DNA of 64,000 nt. Origin: Fasciolopsis buskii (Eukaryota > Platyhelminthes > Trematoda > Plagiorchiida > Fasciolidae). The stretch lies in the NCBI GenBank assembly GCA_008360955.1, contig LUCM01004876.1, positions 95,394 through 159,393 of the forward strand. Direction: 5' to 3'. Both the position numbers and the translations under genes were made by a program. The notes beneath the pieces are model-generated. The model saw only the letters and a program-made list of their open reading frames with translations, did no database searches and had not been told where the DNA came from. Every line of letters begins with the position of its first letter. The stretch's first letter is position 1. Positions 1 to 14,200 of this stretch are shown piece after piece.

Positions 1-3000
1 GTCTGAGTTAGCAGCCCAGTCGGACAAACGATCAGAAGAATAATTGATCCAATTGGATGGGCTTCCACTCAGCTACACATATCCCACTGCCTTGCGGTCA
101 GGGTTCTTGTCAGCACTAAAGGTTTGGTTGCAGAACCCTAATCGTTCTTTGCTTAGCGGCTGGACTCCCTAAGCCATACCCGTCCATCTATTCCCATAGT
201 TAACACGCCCACCAATAATTCCATACTGCATCGGTCCGTGCGCGCAGGATTAATCAGGACCGCGCTGCCCATTGCCATCGAGCGCTTGGTGAGGTGGGTA
301 GTGATAATGTATGCTACTGCTCAGAGTTCCTCTCTTTTATTCAACCTGTCTTTTCTGTCTCCAACCAATCTGTTTGCCACTTTCTGCCTCCCATAGTATC
401 TCCATTGGAACAGGCTGCGATATCGCAAACGGTTTATTGTCAAGGTAGTGGTGGTAGGTTGGTTCTTCAGTCTGTTAGCTCACTTTTGCTCAGGCCTCGT
501 CAGTCCTCTGAATCTCGGTTCCTTCAATGTGCGCGCACTGTTAATGCAGGCCTGGCACAACAGGCGTGGTTTGGCTCTGACAGTGGATCTCACTTTTCGA
601 TTGATGTTGCTGCGTGAGTGATACAGGAATTCATGATCGAGTTAGAGTAATTCAACAGACTTGGATCAAAATTGTCTTCGTCAAGATATTTTCTTCGAAC
701 TTCAGGAGACGAAGCAGGTTCTAAGCGTGGGGTCCAACGGGTGTAGGAATAGTCTTGAGTGAAGAAGGCTGAAGCAGCTCTTCTAGACTGGATCCCCAGT
801 CACAGTCGCTTGTTGTGCCAATGAGACTGCAGGGATTCATGTCGACCGTCCGAAAGGATAGTAGTGTTAAGCGTAGTTTTTATTTGTTATCTTCGCATAT
901 CGGCTCCACAGACTGCAGCACTGACATGGGAAGAAAGACGAGTTTTACGATAACTCGTCCACTCTTGTTCGGAAGAGCAAACGTTCTGACATTGTGGTGG
1001 TTGAAGGGGATTTACTGCAACAAGTTTGAAAACTGAGTGGCATCGGAGTCCTGTTTTTAGGTGGGGCCGATGCGCCTTGCCTGGCACCAGCGAACAGAAA
1101 CAAGGGAAAGACTTCTCCAATTCCTGTGCAGATAATTATTTATTCCCTATCTTGGGTACGAATTTCCGACACAGTCGCGGGTCGCCACTGCGACATGGCG
1201 GCTCTGAAGCTTTCGACAGGACACTGAGTCAGATTTGATCCAAGGTTCATCGCTAAGTTAGGCTACCGTTTGGCTGTCGGGTTTTTCCTGTCAGAACTGG
1301 TAGATCGTACTGGACCACGTACGTCGAATCGACCTTATGCCGTTTATTTTAATGCGATTTTTGCTTCAGCTCAACGGCCCATCGGCACGAAGGCCACAAA
1401 CCCGATTGGGCTGTTGAAACGTTTTGTCTGATTCGGCTGTTCGCAACAGCTACGAACAGAAACTATCCGAGGGACTAAGAACTTCGAGGACCATCAATGT
1501 AGAGGAGCGGTGGGATGAAATTAAGCAGGCTATTCATTTTGCATCAAAATTTGCCGCGGGTCCCAGATCTAGTGTTTCATCAAGAACCACTGGATCTCTC
1601 AAAGCGTCCGCTAAGTTAAATGGGAGCAAAAACGCGGAGCTGCCGTAACGCAAAGGTAACTGAATTAGATGCGTCGACAGGTTGCAGCGTCAGTTTGACC
1701 ATAAGCGCTAAGGAATGACCGCGAAAGCTGGTGGGTTAGGGTAAGCTGGAAGAGATGGAAGAGTGGCGTTCCGCTTAGGTAACGTCAAGACTGTTTAAGC
1801 TATACCCGACAGCAGTTGGGCGGCGACTTCGCGTCAGTGGAGTCGTGTGCGATAGGATTTGGAGAGCTTATTCAAATGGCAGACAGGAAAGCTGGACCCG
1901 CGTTTTTGGGCAGAACATTTCAAGGATCAGCTAACTGGCCATACGCCTATCGTATCTTAGTCCGACTGTCTGGGAGCTGTGGGATCCTATGGGAGGTGTC
2001 AACTTGATCCCCAACGGAAGCGGAACGTGCAGTTCGAATATTCGGCTTCTGAAAGAGGGGGAAAGCTGCCGTCCGACGACCTTCCACCATTCTTTTCAAA
2101 TTGAAGTATGAGAGGTGCTGATGAAATCACTACTCCTCGCTTGCGATATTTGGAACGAGGAGCGTATCCCGCTATCGTGAGGTGAGTCACTGATTACACT
2201 CGTCTCCAAGACGAGTACACGGAGTGACTGCAGCAATCATCGTGGCATTAGTTTAATTCCGATAGTTTGACTAAGGTGTTAGCTTTCGATAAATGCTTCG
2301 CCGTTTGACACCGACGCGCGAAAGTATACCACCGCGAACTACAGGCCGGATTTCGTCCGGGTCGAGGTTTTGCATTAGGGGCACTAAATATTCACTCTTC
2401 GACAGATACCCGAAACGGCGCCACCACGCAACGGCGGCCTAACGATCGCAGTCTTCTCGACTGAAAGGTGCTTTCGACCCGCGGATCGACCGGCACTACG
2501 GGCACTGGCTCCACCGGAAGGGTAAGCCAACGAAGTTGTCAAGCTGTTGCGAACATTGTACTCGCATACCTATGGTCGGCGTTAGGTAATACGGTAACTG
2601 TCATGTTCATTCGAAAACGACTAGTGGCGGTTCGACAAGGGGTGTCCATCTCTCCATTATTATTCAACTTCGTCAATGGACGACCGGTGATGGAAGATGC
2701 TTTAGGAGATGTCCGGGATGTAGGAGTCGAACTGGGAAATGGAGGTAAGCTATGCGACCTAGATTTAAGCAGAACGACGTCGTGTGCTGTTCCAGTCTGC
2801 GGACCATGCACGAACGGGCACTAGAGATACGACTGGTCGAGATCGGTTGCTCCCGGTTGCATGTCTTGCAAACCTTCAAAAGTGCCAAAGTACTGTTACA
2901 GGACTGGACGACAGCAGCGCCGAACTTGAAACTGCATGGAGAGGAACTAATGATTATGGACCGTTTCATCTACCTTGGTAGGTTGCGTGCCAACGATGGT

Positions 3001-3842
3001 AACTCGGGATTGGTGGGTAAAGAGCGTACATTCCAAGGCTCGGGCAGCTTTCCGGCTGGATTAAAAAAGCACTTGGTGGGGGTCGGCCTGATATTCACTG
3101 ACGTTGAAGGTCGTGTGTATGTGCTGCCAGTGGTTCAGTTCTGTTGTAACGGTTGCGAGACGTGGAGTATGCGTGTGGGAGATGTTCGTCCGGGGTTGAG
3201 GTTTTCGGCAACTGAATGTAACGTAGGTATGGCTAGGAATTGATGATGACTGGGTGAGTAATATTGAGGTTAGGAATCTGGTATGAGTGCCACTTCTGAG
3301 AATAGCTTTGTTCAGCGTAATGAAACTTAGTAAGACTATGGCTGGTTGGGGTCACGTGTTTGCGTATGACGAACAACTCCATCTAGCATATCGGGTGCCT
3401 ATTTTGGTGTTCTCCTAAGGAATGGAAGAAGCCATGTGGAGGCCAAACAGAATGACGTTGGCAACGTGGGGGATGAGAAAATGTACAGCGAAGTTTAGGT
3501 AAAGTAAGTGGTCTCACTTCTTCGTGGTGGGGTCCGAAAAGACTCGTCGACTGTGCTTGCTGAGACACTTGAAGGATATGGCAGTGGAACCGTGGAACAG
3601 TGGCGATCTGCTAAGTCATTTTCCAATCGAATCAGTAATGATTGAAAAACACGTGCGTGCACAGTTAGACTGGTGTTTCGTGTGTTGGCTGCACGCCGCA
3701 TCTTATCTTTTCCGCCTGTGTAGGTCCACTCTTTGTTCCTGTTGGATATTCACTCTTTTATATAAAATGTAACTCTGGGGGAAAGGCACGCGGTCAGTGA
3801 GGCTTGCCTTGCTGTTTAACGCTGAACGATGATGAGATGATG
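1..3842 (+). mobile_element. RTE-like non-LTR retrotransposon, decayed, 5' end cut by window edge
   Basis: The 5' UTR (about 1-480) matches the 5' UTRs at 31195 and 58763. Endonuclease remnants follow, with SDIVVVEGD near 985-1010 and an NFRHSR-type block near 1165. A linker block near 1424-1650 (NSYEQKLSEGLRTS) and reverse transcriptase remnants come next, for example KVLLQDW and DRFIYLGRL near 2890-2980. The 3' domain has CETWSMRVGDVR near 3160. The tail ends in GATGATGAG repeats at about 3842, as is usual for this clade. Frames change many times and the catalytic YADD is destroyed (DLDLSRTT near 2760), so the copy is dead. Confidence 0.88.
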
Positions 3843-4763
3843 AGGCAAACGCGTGGGAAACTTTTTACAAGGAACTTCGCATCGGCCACGATGTTTTCTT
3901 GCTTTTCCACTGAGCAGATTCTCTTCGTCTTGATTTTTACGAATCTGTTAAAGGATGGTGCCGCAAGGATCGACGCATCAGCAGCATGAAGACGTCCACG
4001 AAATACTTTACAAGGTAGAGCATGATGTCATTGACCGCACAACGGTTACCATGGTAACCTCAGTGGAGGAAATAAAAACTGTTGTTTTTGATTGTGTTAG
4101 TAGTTCAGGGAAGAATGCAAAAAGATACGCCCAGATTTGAAGGGCCCTCCAGAGACCATATGTAGTATTTCATTTTCAGTTTATTTTGAGATCATGTCTA
4201 AACGTTTTCTAACTGCCACCATCTTGGGTTATTTATATCTCATTCTGATAGGTTATGATCGTCTTACATAATTACAAGCGTTTAGATTGCGAGACGCGAA
4301 TAAACGCAAGCTTGACAGATCATGCAAAGTGTGGCATATTTTAATTCCGCATTAAAATGGAAAAAGGCCTGATCAGAGCTCTTATTTGTCTCTATAAATT
4401 TTTTTAATGCTACCTTTTGTATAGATACTTAGTAGCTAGTTTTTGTGAATAACAGAGTTCGGAACAGATATTCTCTAGTAGACAGCATTGGACATGTTGA
4501 TTCAGAAATTCATGGTTGTCATAATGGATTTTAGGTGCTACACATTTCAATCAGAAGGAACTGTACACATTGCATTGCATTTAGGAAAATATTACCTATT
4601 CGCAGTCGTTCGTTCGCCCTCGAAATTCAGGTAGACAAGTCCCCTAGCAATTTTAGCATATCAGATGGTTTTCGGATTCTATATTGTGAGGGTATTTTGT
4701 CTAACTTATCGTCTATAGAGCCTGCATTGATTAACGGACCAAGCGGTTTGGCGTCACGTGCCC
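3843..4763. other. Intergenic, nothing recognised
   Basis: AT-rich sequence follows the RTE tail. Short open frames here (for example 3955-4140) show no family signature or splice context. Confidence 0.6.
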
Positions 4764-4895
4764 GCAGCCGCGAGCCTGGCTAGTGTAGTGGCTAAGAAAT
4801 TCGGATCACAGTTGTTCGTCTGGGGTTCGAGTTCCGGCGTGATAAATATACACTGCTGTTTAGTCCCAACAAGGATGAAACAAATTTGCAATGAT
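4764..4895 (+). repeat. tRNA-derived SINE copy (family A)
   Basis: A pol III A box-like TAGTGTAGTGGCTAAG (4781-4796) and B box GGGGTTCGAGTTCC (4822-4835) lie about 40 bases apart. They are followed by a body ending ACAAGGATGAAAC that is shared with the copy at 43946. The head does not fold into a clean tRNA, so this is a SINE rather than a tRNA gene. Confidence 0.72.
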
Positions 4896-7800
4896 GCTAG
4901 ACGCCCGTGGATTGAGTTTTTGTTAATTTACCTACTGACAAGTATATTAGTAGCCAGACGCGGAATGCAGATTAAATGGGCGGAAGAATCCTCCGATTGT
5001 CATCGGACAACCAGGGGCATGTACTTCCATGACCTGGCCGGCCATGGCCAGGCCGCTAACATCACAGAGTTTCAGTCGGAAGTTTACCCCCGGTCGATTG
5101 GAAAGTGGAGAACAATCGTCTTCAAAGCGATCGGGGCTATATTGCCGACGAATCAGCCATTATTATGGTCGGGAGATCAGCGTGAATATATGGGTAATCA
5201 GAATGGGTCCCACCAAATTTTTTGCTTACTACCACCGGATTCATTTCAGTTTAAATTTTACAGTCATTAACCTTACACTGATGTGCTCTGGTTTTGGTCG
5301 TCACCCCTTAGGGAAAGGACGGCTGTAAAGTAATTAGTAAGAATTATTTGGAATTCGAACAATTTCGGATGCAGGAGAACCATTGCCCGCAGGATAGTCA
5401 TATTATCAACCACAAGACAATCAAGGGTTCATTTGGAGCCTGGGTATTCTTCAAATAGCTTAATCAGTGGGAATACTGGACTGCAACTAGTTTACATTTT
5501 GACGAGAAGTAAGCAACTTAACTAGCAGGGAAAAGAGATGTAGAACTACGACGTAGGAGCCTGCCACCTCTCAGTTATGGGTCTCGGTTTCATGTTGACT
5601 TTCGTAGTAATTTCAATTGCTAATTTGAGGAGAAACGGTGGGAAAGGCAACTGTGACGAACACCATCTCTAGTGGTGGTGAAAAGTTTGGAACCTAAACG
5701 ATCAGCTCAGCGATCATAAACCCATGAAAACCAACAACTTGAGCAACGAGTAACACATTTTCAAATCCATTGAGGCGCAAACTAATTTCCGGCTGTTTCA
5801 ATGCAAGGGTTGTAAAAAATCAGTAGGTCTTCTTACTACACCTCTAACTAAAATACGATCGACTGTGTCGAATTCCGCTTGCAGATCGAAAGAAAACGAT
5901 GATCGTGGACAGAGCACCCCGAGAGCCAGCTTACTCAGCAGTAAAGAGATGATTTACCAACGGGTTCCTCTTGCGATTCTCTAACTGACATGCCTTGACA
6001 CGTGGGTGTAGTGAAAAGGGAATGCTACGCAGCCGCTATAGCCCTCTACACGGAAAGGAAAAGGAGACGGCAGCCGTGACGTTGAAACTTCTAGTGGTGC
6101 AGAAGCAGGTAGGATCCCAATAGGTCAAGTATGGTAACGAGCCCGGGGGCAGCCAATTTTGATTTACCGACAAAGCGGCCGGCGGATCTACTACTTGAAT
6201 TTGGCTTTTTTGGAGTTCCAGATAATTAATTCGATTAAGTACCATGGGTCAAGGTTGGTAAAGAAAAAGCAAAAACAAGAGCAACCTAAGGTCACTATGG
6301 GAAGAGAGAAAGCACGTTTAAGCTATCAGCACTATTACTACTGGTACTAAAGTTGCTGCGGTTTAGTCCATATCACCATAAGCAAATGAAACGTTTATTT
6401 CCACTCGCATTCCAAATTCCCTTTCAGACATACCTCTTCCTTCCCGGCGTTCACTGGTCTTGATAGCGCTCATGAGCCAATTACGCCTTGTTTGACGGAC
6501 GCGACGCGCCAGTCAATGGTTGTACAACAGAAGCAATAATTCCGACCAACTTGGTCCCTGGCTGTCGGAGATAATCCTGCACGTTTGATCATCCTAGATC
6601 CCCACTCTCTCTTTCCACCGATGCTCTTTTCCTTTGAGTATTCCTACTTGCATTCTTTCTATTTTTCTTCTTTGTCTTTTCTTTCATCCATCTTATGGCC
6701 CAGGATTTTGCTGTATACTCCAAAACAACCCATCTATCCATATCTTTATCGATACAGGTAGACGACGCAAAAGCATGTAGATAAATTTACAAATCTCTCC
6801 ATTCCTCTCTTTGTGAATGTGGATGTTTATCTCTTGTGTTCTTATTTTCTCCTATCGCTTGGCGATACGGTTGGTGTGCGGGACTTTGTGCAGTTGTGGG
6901 ACAAACACGTGCGCTAGACATCGGCGGATGTAGATTTACTTATTCAGTATAATTGTGGAAAATTTTGAGCGCCTGTTCTTTATCACAAATACATGGCGTA
7001 ATTCATCTCCTCGAAACAACCAAGCCTTTGTCCAACCAGACACATGCCAACAGATAAGCAAACTAAACTCCGGCTCTCGAAAGTCCTCGGGAATCAGTGG
7101 TGACTAAAAAGACGTCACAGTGCACGGGCAAAGGCACAAAACACCACGCTGGTGGTTTTCATCTGCTTGTCTTGTGGTGTGTCGCTTTTTTGTAATTTTG
7201 ACACGGCACCTTTTTCCCCTTTTGCTTGAGATGGTCTCTACCCACCATACAGTTTTCCCCTTAAACCTACCTTATATAGATACGCTTCTTCTCACTCTGT
7301 TCTGACGAGTGAGCAATTTTTGAGTATAAGTGTATTTCGATTTACGTATTCATCCAACTTGAATGCAACTGTTTTACCTCTGAGATTATTTATCTCTATT
7401 CTGGCCCCTTTTCGGGTCACTCGGTTGCCCTTGGATTTTGCCTTTTTGTTTTAAGAAGACCCTTTTTCAGAAAAAAAGCAGTTCGGGTTTTCCGTAGAAC
7501 AAAACGAGAGATCATACTTGGGCGAACTGAAGGAATTCACAAGGTACGAATTTGGTGCCATTGTTTTCTCGGTGGTGTAATAGAGTCATCATATTTCCTA
7601 AATTGGATAGAATACGTGCAATTCGAGAAACAACAGGGGAGTCCGGATCGACCGCGAGATGTGTCCACAATATTTCCCTTTATACATAGGTCTTCAGTTC
7701 ACTTGTAAACTATATCAAAATTATTCGTATGTGTAAAAACGTGCAAGCATGAAGCGCGATCCACGTTCCGTCAGGACATTCACGACTGCGCACCATAAGA

Positions 7801-9704
7801 TGCACTGGTTGTCAGTGCAGATTTGCGAACAGATAGGCGGATCCCAGATGTTGCGAAACAGCCGTTTTATACTCATTTCCCAATAATATTAAAAAAATAT
7901 AGTCAGCCCATCCATCCAAACCATTTTTATGATTGGAGTCCTAACTCGGGAACCTGGAACGGCACAGAAATACATGAAACCGAGCTTGATAACGAGGCCG
8001 ACCATGGCGAAGCACCGTATATAACAATGTGAACTGGATTAAAAACGAATAGGTGGTAAAACAATGCCTTACAACGATTACAGACAGTTCGTTTACAATT
8101 AATGATTTAGGTGCTCAGAATCGGATTACCGAAATGAATCTGATACGCGCGAGATATTGAAGCAATTTCCCATGTGGTGCAGATATAGTCATAGATTTAT
8201 TTTCTTGCGGTCACCGCGACACAGCTTTCCATAAGGACTTATGGTTCATTTAAAAATCGTAACTGAAAGCAAGCGCGCGTCAGAAGTACATTCATTGCCG
8301 ACCGCTTCGTCAACTCAATTCCACGTTTACGACTGCGTGATCATTCGTTCTTTGTTCACCACTGGACGAAGCTGGATTGGGTGGAGTCACATTCAAGCAC
8401 GCGTACGAGACATGTGCAAGAAACAGTCAAATGAGTCTTTCTTCCGAATTGCGGACTAGTTTTGGGTGATTAGTTGTTACTTGCAGGATGCCACTGTCTC
8501 TCGGTCCCTGACAGCCATGGCAGGTTGAGTCGGATCATTTATCTGCCGTTTCGTGTGTACAGGAATCTCTCGCAGTTATATCCGCTTTGTCTTACCGTCC
8601 CTGTCCGGGCTTTGGCAGTGGATACTGCCTGTAGCACACATTCTATCAATGGAATAAAATACGATCTGTTCGTATGCAAACGGGACGACGTACTCGTTAA
8701 AAATGGTAGAACCGGGTATAGCAAGTTCACAGTAGGATTCAGAAATGCCGACATAACAAAAATTTATGGGCAGCGGACATAAGTTTTTACATTTTGGGCT
8801 GGTCAGAAACCAATGGGGACACTTGCTAGATGATATGCACTTCAACGACTCGTCCAGTCGGTGTAAACAGGGAGTACTAGTTTGAGGCCGTCTTTAAATG
8901 GTTTGATCGCTTCCCAAACGCCGCCGTGTGTCGACAACGCAGTATTAACGTCAAACGACGTTCCTCGCTTTTCCGAAGACCTTGTATACAGTGGTTCGAC
9001 TGTGCACTCCGACCTGAGACTGCATTAACGGAGAAGAGCCTACTGGCGTCACCTTGGTCCCCAAATTAAACTGGGATCACCCAGGCCTTCAGTCGGTTTT
9101 CGGAGCACGTGACTGAGACAACAACTGGATTTTGTGGTATGCAGACATTCAAGGGCTTGCCTCACATCCTAATTCCTGTTAATCAAATCGACTTTGGGAG
9201 GGGTGCACTTATCGGGCGGCCCACGACGCTATTTCTGCCGTGTGCCGATATTTTCACGTTACAACGGAAGACGGGGGAGAATACTGGGATTGATACAAAA
9301 CGAGGCTGCAGAATCAGGGACTTTGTCTTTCAACCATAATGACACTACGGGGCGGGATTTGAACAGGATACGAAGCTTGGCTGCGTAGAATACTGGGATT
9401 ATTCGTTCAGACAGACCAAAAGCAGATGGTGAAGATAGATCAACTGGAGACAACGACAGATCATTTCAATCAGCCCCCCTTCTAGATTATATGGCACCGA
9501 CAATCGAAATCAACATCAGGCTAGGACGGAAAATAACTCAATTACGTTCACTGGTTCGATTGAATTGCTACTTGCATGCAAATAGATTGATCACTCAGAT
9601 GCCAGTACGGGGGTCCCAACCAGAAATAAACCAATTTATCAAATACATTTACCCCACTGGGTTAACAGTAAGTTCTCATATTGATTGTTCATTATTAGTC
9701 ATTC
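4896..9704. other. Intergenic, few features
   Basis: Apart from the diverged family B repeat at 6030-6205, I see only short ORFs and pyrimidine-rich tracts (about 6600-6700 and 7190-7300). Nothing is supported as a gene. Confidence 0.6.
6030..6205. repeat. Repeat family B, diverged copy
   Basis: It reads like 49610-49800: CAGCCGTGACGTTGAAAC, then AGGTCAAGTATGGTAACGAG, then GGCCGGCGGATCTA. Divergence is high and the boundaries are approximate. Confidence 0.5.
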
Positions 9705-9860
9705 CTTTCGGAGTGGCATTCTCTTGGGTCTGAAAGACTCATCAGCCAGTCGGCTGAAGAAATTAAAGGATATGACAGCGAACCGTGAACAGTGGCTATG
9801 GTGTTGTCACTTTCTGCCGAATCAGAATGATTGTAAACCCGAATTACTGACTGCCTTTTT
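9705..9860 (+). mobile_element. RTE-like retrotransposon 3' fragment
   Basis: The segment contains GKDSS-, NREQW- and LPNQND-like codons and nucleotides collinear with 33480-33600 of the copy at 31195. Only the last part of the coding region is present. Confidence 0.75.
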
Positions 9861-11124
9861 CGCCTTGTGACCGACTCAGTTCTATTAACAGCCCCCATTT
9901 TGGTGTATCATATAATCACCCTTTAGAACTGTATTATATCAGCAATTTGCAAAATAATTCAGGATCTTGGTAAGCTTGTTCGGCAAATCAGTCTGGTTGA
10001 CTTGGAGTGACTTCATTCTGATCAGACCTCTCTGCCCTGGTGCTTGCAAACACGTTTATCAGGCTGGAACGGCCTCGTGAAACGCAGACAAAGTAATCAA
10101 TTGGAATGGTTGGGGAAGTCTTGTCATGACCTTGAGACAATGCCCTTCGTGCATTCGTCGGTCTTTCGATCGCCAAGCGTTTAGCCATTTTTGTTTGTAC
10201 CAGCTCGAAACTACAAAAACGGCCGATGAGGAATTTTGCTCGTATACTATAAGATAGGTTGGGCGTGCTTGCATGCACGCGCTCTATGCCATCAGTGACA
10301 TGTGATGGACCAAACAAAATGATCAGAAAATAAGATCTTATTTCCGGATAATTCTGCAGATTCCAAATTATCCGGTCAAAGTGAAAAGTGGTGAAGATTG
10401 TGTAGTACAATATGGAGAAAATTCACCATACCACCTTGCAAGAGGAATGTGGTTGCATTGCATAGAATTGAAAGGTCAATTTTTCCATGTGGCGTCAATG
10501 CATATGGTGGAATTGATACGGTTTGGAGTATTAAGGGTCCGTCTGCAAGCCCTACTTACAATTCAGTACCGCACATAGTCTATCCGGCAGGGCAGAATCA
10601 GATGCTAGCTGGTCCCCAACACGAGAACCGGGGCACAGCCACCAGATTGATGGCTAGCCATGAATGCAGGCAGTAGTGCCCCAGAACGTGGCGGGCCTTC
10701 GTTTAGTTAGCATCCTCCGCATTTAGACACCACGTGAGTCTGCAGAATGCACGGTAATATGTGTAGTACACCATTGACCAAGATCATTGCTTGTTGTCCC
10801 GTCCCATCCACTGGGCAGGACTTTTGGAAGGAGGGGAATAAACCAATTTACCGACGATGGGCTGCAAGATGCCCTAAAGGTTGGACTAGAGTGCGAAAGC
10901 TAGGGGTACCATCCCAATCAACAGGAGGAGAAGGCGCCGCAGGATCTCCATGGGTTGTATCAATACTTTTGCATTAGATAGCTCTTTAAAAGCAAATAAG
11001 TAAATGGAATGTTATTTCCGAAGTCAAGAGGCCACAGATACGCGGTCACAAGAGAGACGACAGTTAAACAGAAAATAACAAACAGCTGATCAAGGGAAAA
11101 CAATACAACCAGAACTTCAGGAGA
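9861..11124. other. Region downstream of COG7
   Basis: This holds the COG7 3' UTR at its upper end and possibly weak family B-like sequence at 10600-10900 (GTCCCATCCACTGGGCAGG, TTTACCGACGATGGGCTGC). No canonical polyadenylation signal was clear. Confidence 0.5.
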
Positions 11125-11285
11125 TCAAATACCACGTAGCTTGGCCACAGCATTCGCAATCCGAGGCGGACGACTGGCACTCAGACTGGCAAATTCATCC
11201 ACCGGGCATTGGATCAACTCGCATAAAACTTTTAGACTGCCCTTCAGCGGCAATCCAAGGTCGTCCAGGAGATTTCGGAAGTAGT
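11125..11285 (-). CDS. COG7: COG7 exon 18 (terminal coding exon and stop)
   Basis: Two bases complete aspartate, then YFRNLLDDLGLPLKGSLK, CELIQCPVDEFASLSASRP and IANAVAKLRGI follow before TGA. Human COG7 ends YLINVMDALGLQPSRTLQ...LATTVATMRSVNY, so this is the true C-terminus. The acceptor is TTTTCACAATAG, and the phase matches exon 17, 6.2 kb away. I saw no canonical AATAAA close downstream. Confidence 0.94.
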
Positions 11286-14200
11286 CTATTGTGAAAATGA
11301 ACAAACAACAAAAACAGGAGTGTGATGAGAAAAGTGTGTTGCTCGGTTATTCCACTAGCAGAATCGTATACTCAATTAATTTTAGGTGATCAGAACCTCG
11401 GCTTGTTGACGGTCTTCAAACGAGCAGACAAAGTGTATTGGATATTCACATCATTGTGCATATCATTATCACACAGTAGGATACACCGGACATTCCGGTG
11501 GGTTAATTAAACAAGAAACAATCGAACATCTTTACTCGGAGTTAATATCGAACAACAGGGAAGCGGGAAGTGGTAGCACAAAAAATATCCAATCTAAGCG
11601 ACCGAACTGTTATAGATTTTCTAACGACAGTTCTCAAACTGACCGAATAATTTACTTGACAATCGGCAAGTGAACTTAGTGGTCATTTTTCTCGTTCTAC
11701 TTCAAAAGATTTAGATTCCAACCTCGTCCATTGGAAAAACTAAAACAGTAGTCTCTACGATATAAATCAGGAGTACGAAAATCTATTTCGTTCCTATGAG
11801 AGCACGATCAACAGGGAATTCATAAGTGCCCCGGGAGTGTAAAAAGTAATACAAAACAAATCAACATAGTGGGGGGGATTTAGCAAGCATGATTTTCATT
11901 CAATGTTATCCGGAGAGAATCTCATTCGACGCTCGACAGACATCCGGAGTTGGACCAAACGGCTGACGACTTCTGTGATTTTTTACTTCCTTCTGCCGAA
12001 AACGGAGAGGCAATTGACCGAGAAGACCCGAATCCACTATGTTCGCGATGAAACGGCTGCGATATTGACCACCTAATTAGCAGCACTAACAAAGCAAGGG
12101 TACCAATAGTTGGAAATGAGTGGTCTAAAATAATGCAGCAGATTGACTCAATAAGGTTCCCGGGTCAGGTTAGACAATACAGTGAGCAGTTGCATAGTGA
12201 CCAGGGTATGTTGGTATTCTTTTGCATTTCGCCGAGAAAAAATATCGAATTTCCGGGAGTGTTATAAGAAAACAGGGACGGTACGTTCCATAGAATGTTT
12301 TCCGATCAATCTCACTCTTAATTTAAAGTTAATTTCCGTATTTGTTGAATGCGTTGATACTGTGGCACTAGAACTATGCTGTATGGTTTTACCACACAAG
12401 AACCTGTTTCAACTTTTTCACGTTATCGATTATGCACCAAAATTTGTGGTTTTCTAGTGGGTCAGAAACTTCGGTTATCTAAAGAGTTGTCGTAAGATGT
12501 GTTATCCCTATCCCTTAGTGGAGTACTTGATCCGAAGGATTGAGAGACGAGACAGAGCAATTGCAATACGAGAGATCAAATATGCATGCTTCCATACTAG
12601 TGCTGATATTTCGGAGATAAATGTTTATCTTCGGACATAGTTTTCTCCGTGATCTGCTTGGATGCTAAACTTTCGTCGTAACATTCGTTTGATTGGAGTT
12701 ATTTTACCGGACACGATATCTGTAATGTTGCGCTTTATCAGACACATTCGGAAGCTTTCGTTTTCGGGGTGTCTATAGTGGTCGGAAACCTCCGACCGAC
12801 GAATATCTCCCACACACATACTCCATGTCCCGCAACCGTACAAAAGAACTGAACTGAAAGCATAGTACACACGACCTTTCAACTTTAGTGAAATATCAGG
12901 CCGACGCCACAAGTGCTTCAGTCCGGCGTAAGTTGCCCGAGCCTTGGATATACGCGTATTTACCTACACTACCCAGCTACCGCCGTTCGACACGCAGCTC
13001 CCGGTGTATGTGAAACGGTCCACGATCGTTAGGTCCTCTCCGCTCAGCACCAAGTTCGGCACTACTGCAGTCCAGTCCTGCAACAGCACTTGGTACTTTG
13101 AAGGTACAAAGCACATGCCAAACCGAGCAGTCGACCTCGGGAGTCTATCTAGTGCACGTTGTGCATGGTACGCGGATTAGGACAGACACAAAACATCATC
13201 TGCGTAATCTAGATCACACAGCTTCCCTCCATTTCTCAGTTCGATTCCTACATCTTGGAGACCTCTCAAAGCATCTTCCATCACTTCATCCATGAAAAAG
13301 TTGAACATGAATGAATGGAGAGATGGGGCACTGTTGTCGAACACCGCTAGTCGTTTCGAATAAACTTGACAGTTAACCGTATACCCTCGTGCGACCATAG
13401 GTATGCAAGTAAAATGCTCGCAACAGGTACACAAAATTCTTTGGCATACCGTTCCGGTGGAGAGCACTAAATAGTGCTGCTCGATGCACTGAGTCGAACG
13501 CACCTTTCAAGTCGAGAAAGACTACGATCGTTGGGCGGCGGTGTGTGGCGCGTTTCTAGTATCTGACAAAGAGTGAATATCTGGTCGATGCAACCTCGAC
13601 CTGTACGAAATCCGGCCCATTGTTTGCGGATGTTACTCTCGCGAATCGGTGGTAAACGACGTAGCAGTATCGAAGCTAACACCTTAGTAACCATCGGAAT
13701 TAAACTAATCCCACGATGATTGCCACCGTCACTCCGTTTACTCTTCATGAAGATGGATACAACCAGTGACTTACCCCACGATAACGGAATACGCTCCTTG
13801 TTCCAAATATCAGAGCTTGTTCACCCAGTTTAAAAGAACTGGGGGAGTTCGTCGGGACCGGCTGCCTTTCCCTTCTTCAGAAGTCGAATATTTGACTGCA
13901 CCGTTGGGAGGGGGGAGGTCGACAGAGACCTCCCAAAGATTCGCAGTTGCAGACGTCGGCCTAAATACGTTAAGGTGCGACCAGTTAAACTGAACCTTGA
14001 AGTGCTGTACCCAACGGTCCACTCTTTGCTGTCTACCATGAATAAGCTATCCATTCCTATCGCACACGACTTCACTAATCGAAGTTTTCCGCCCGCCAGT
14101 GTCGCGTATGAGCTTAAACAGTCTTTGACTGTTACCTGAAGCGGCCGCTATTTCCATCGGCTCGTCTACACTGCTGCTCGTCGGAGTTTAGTTCCTCGAA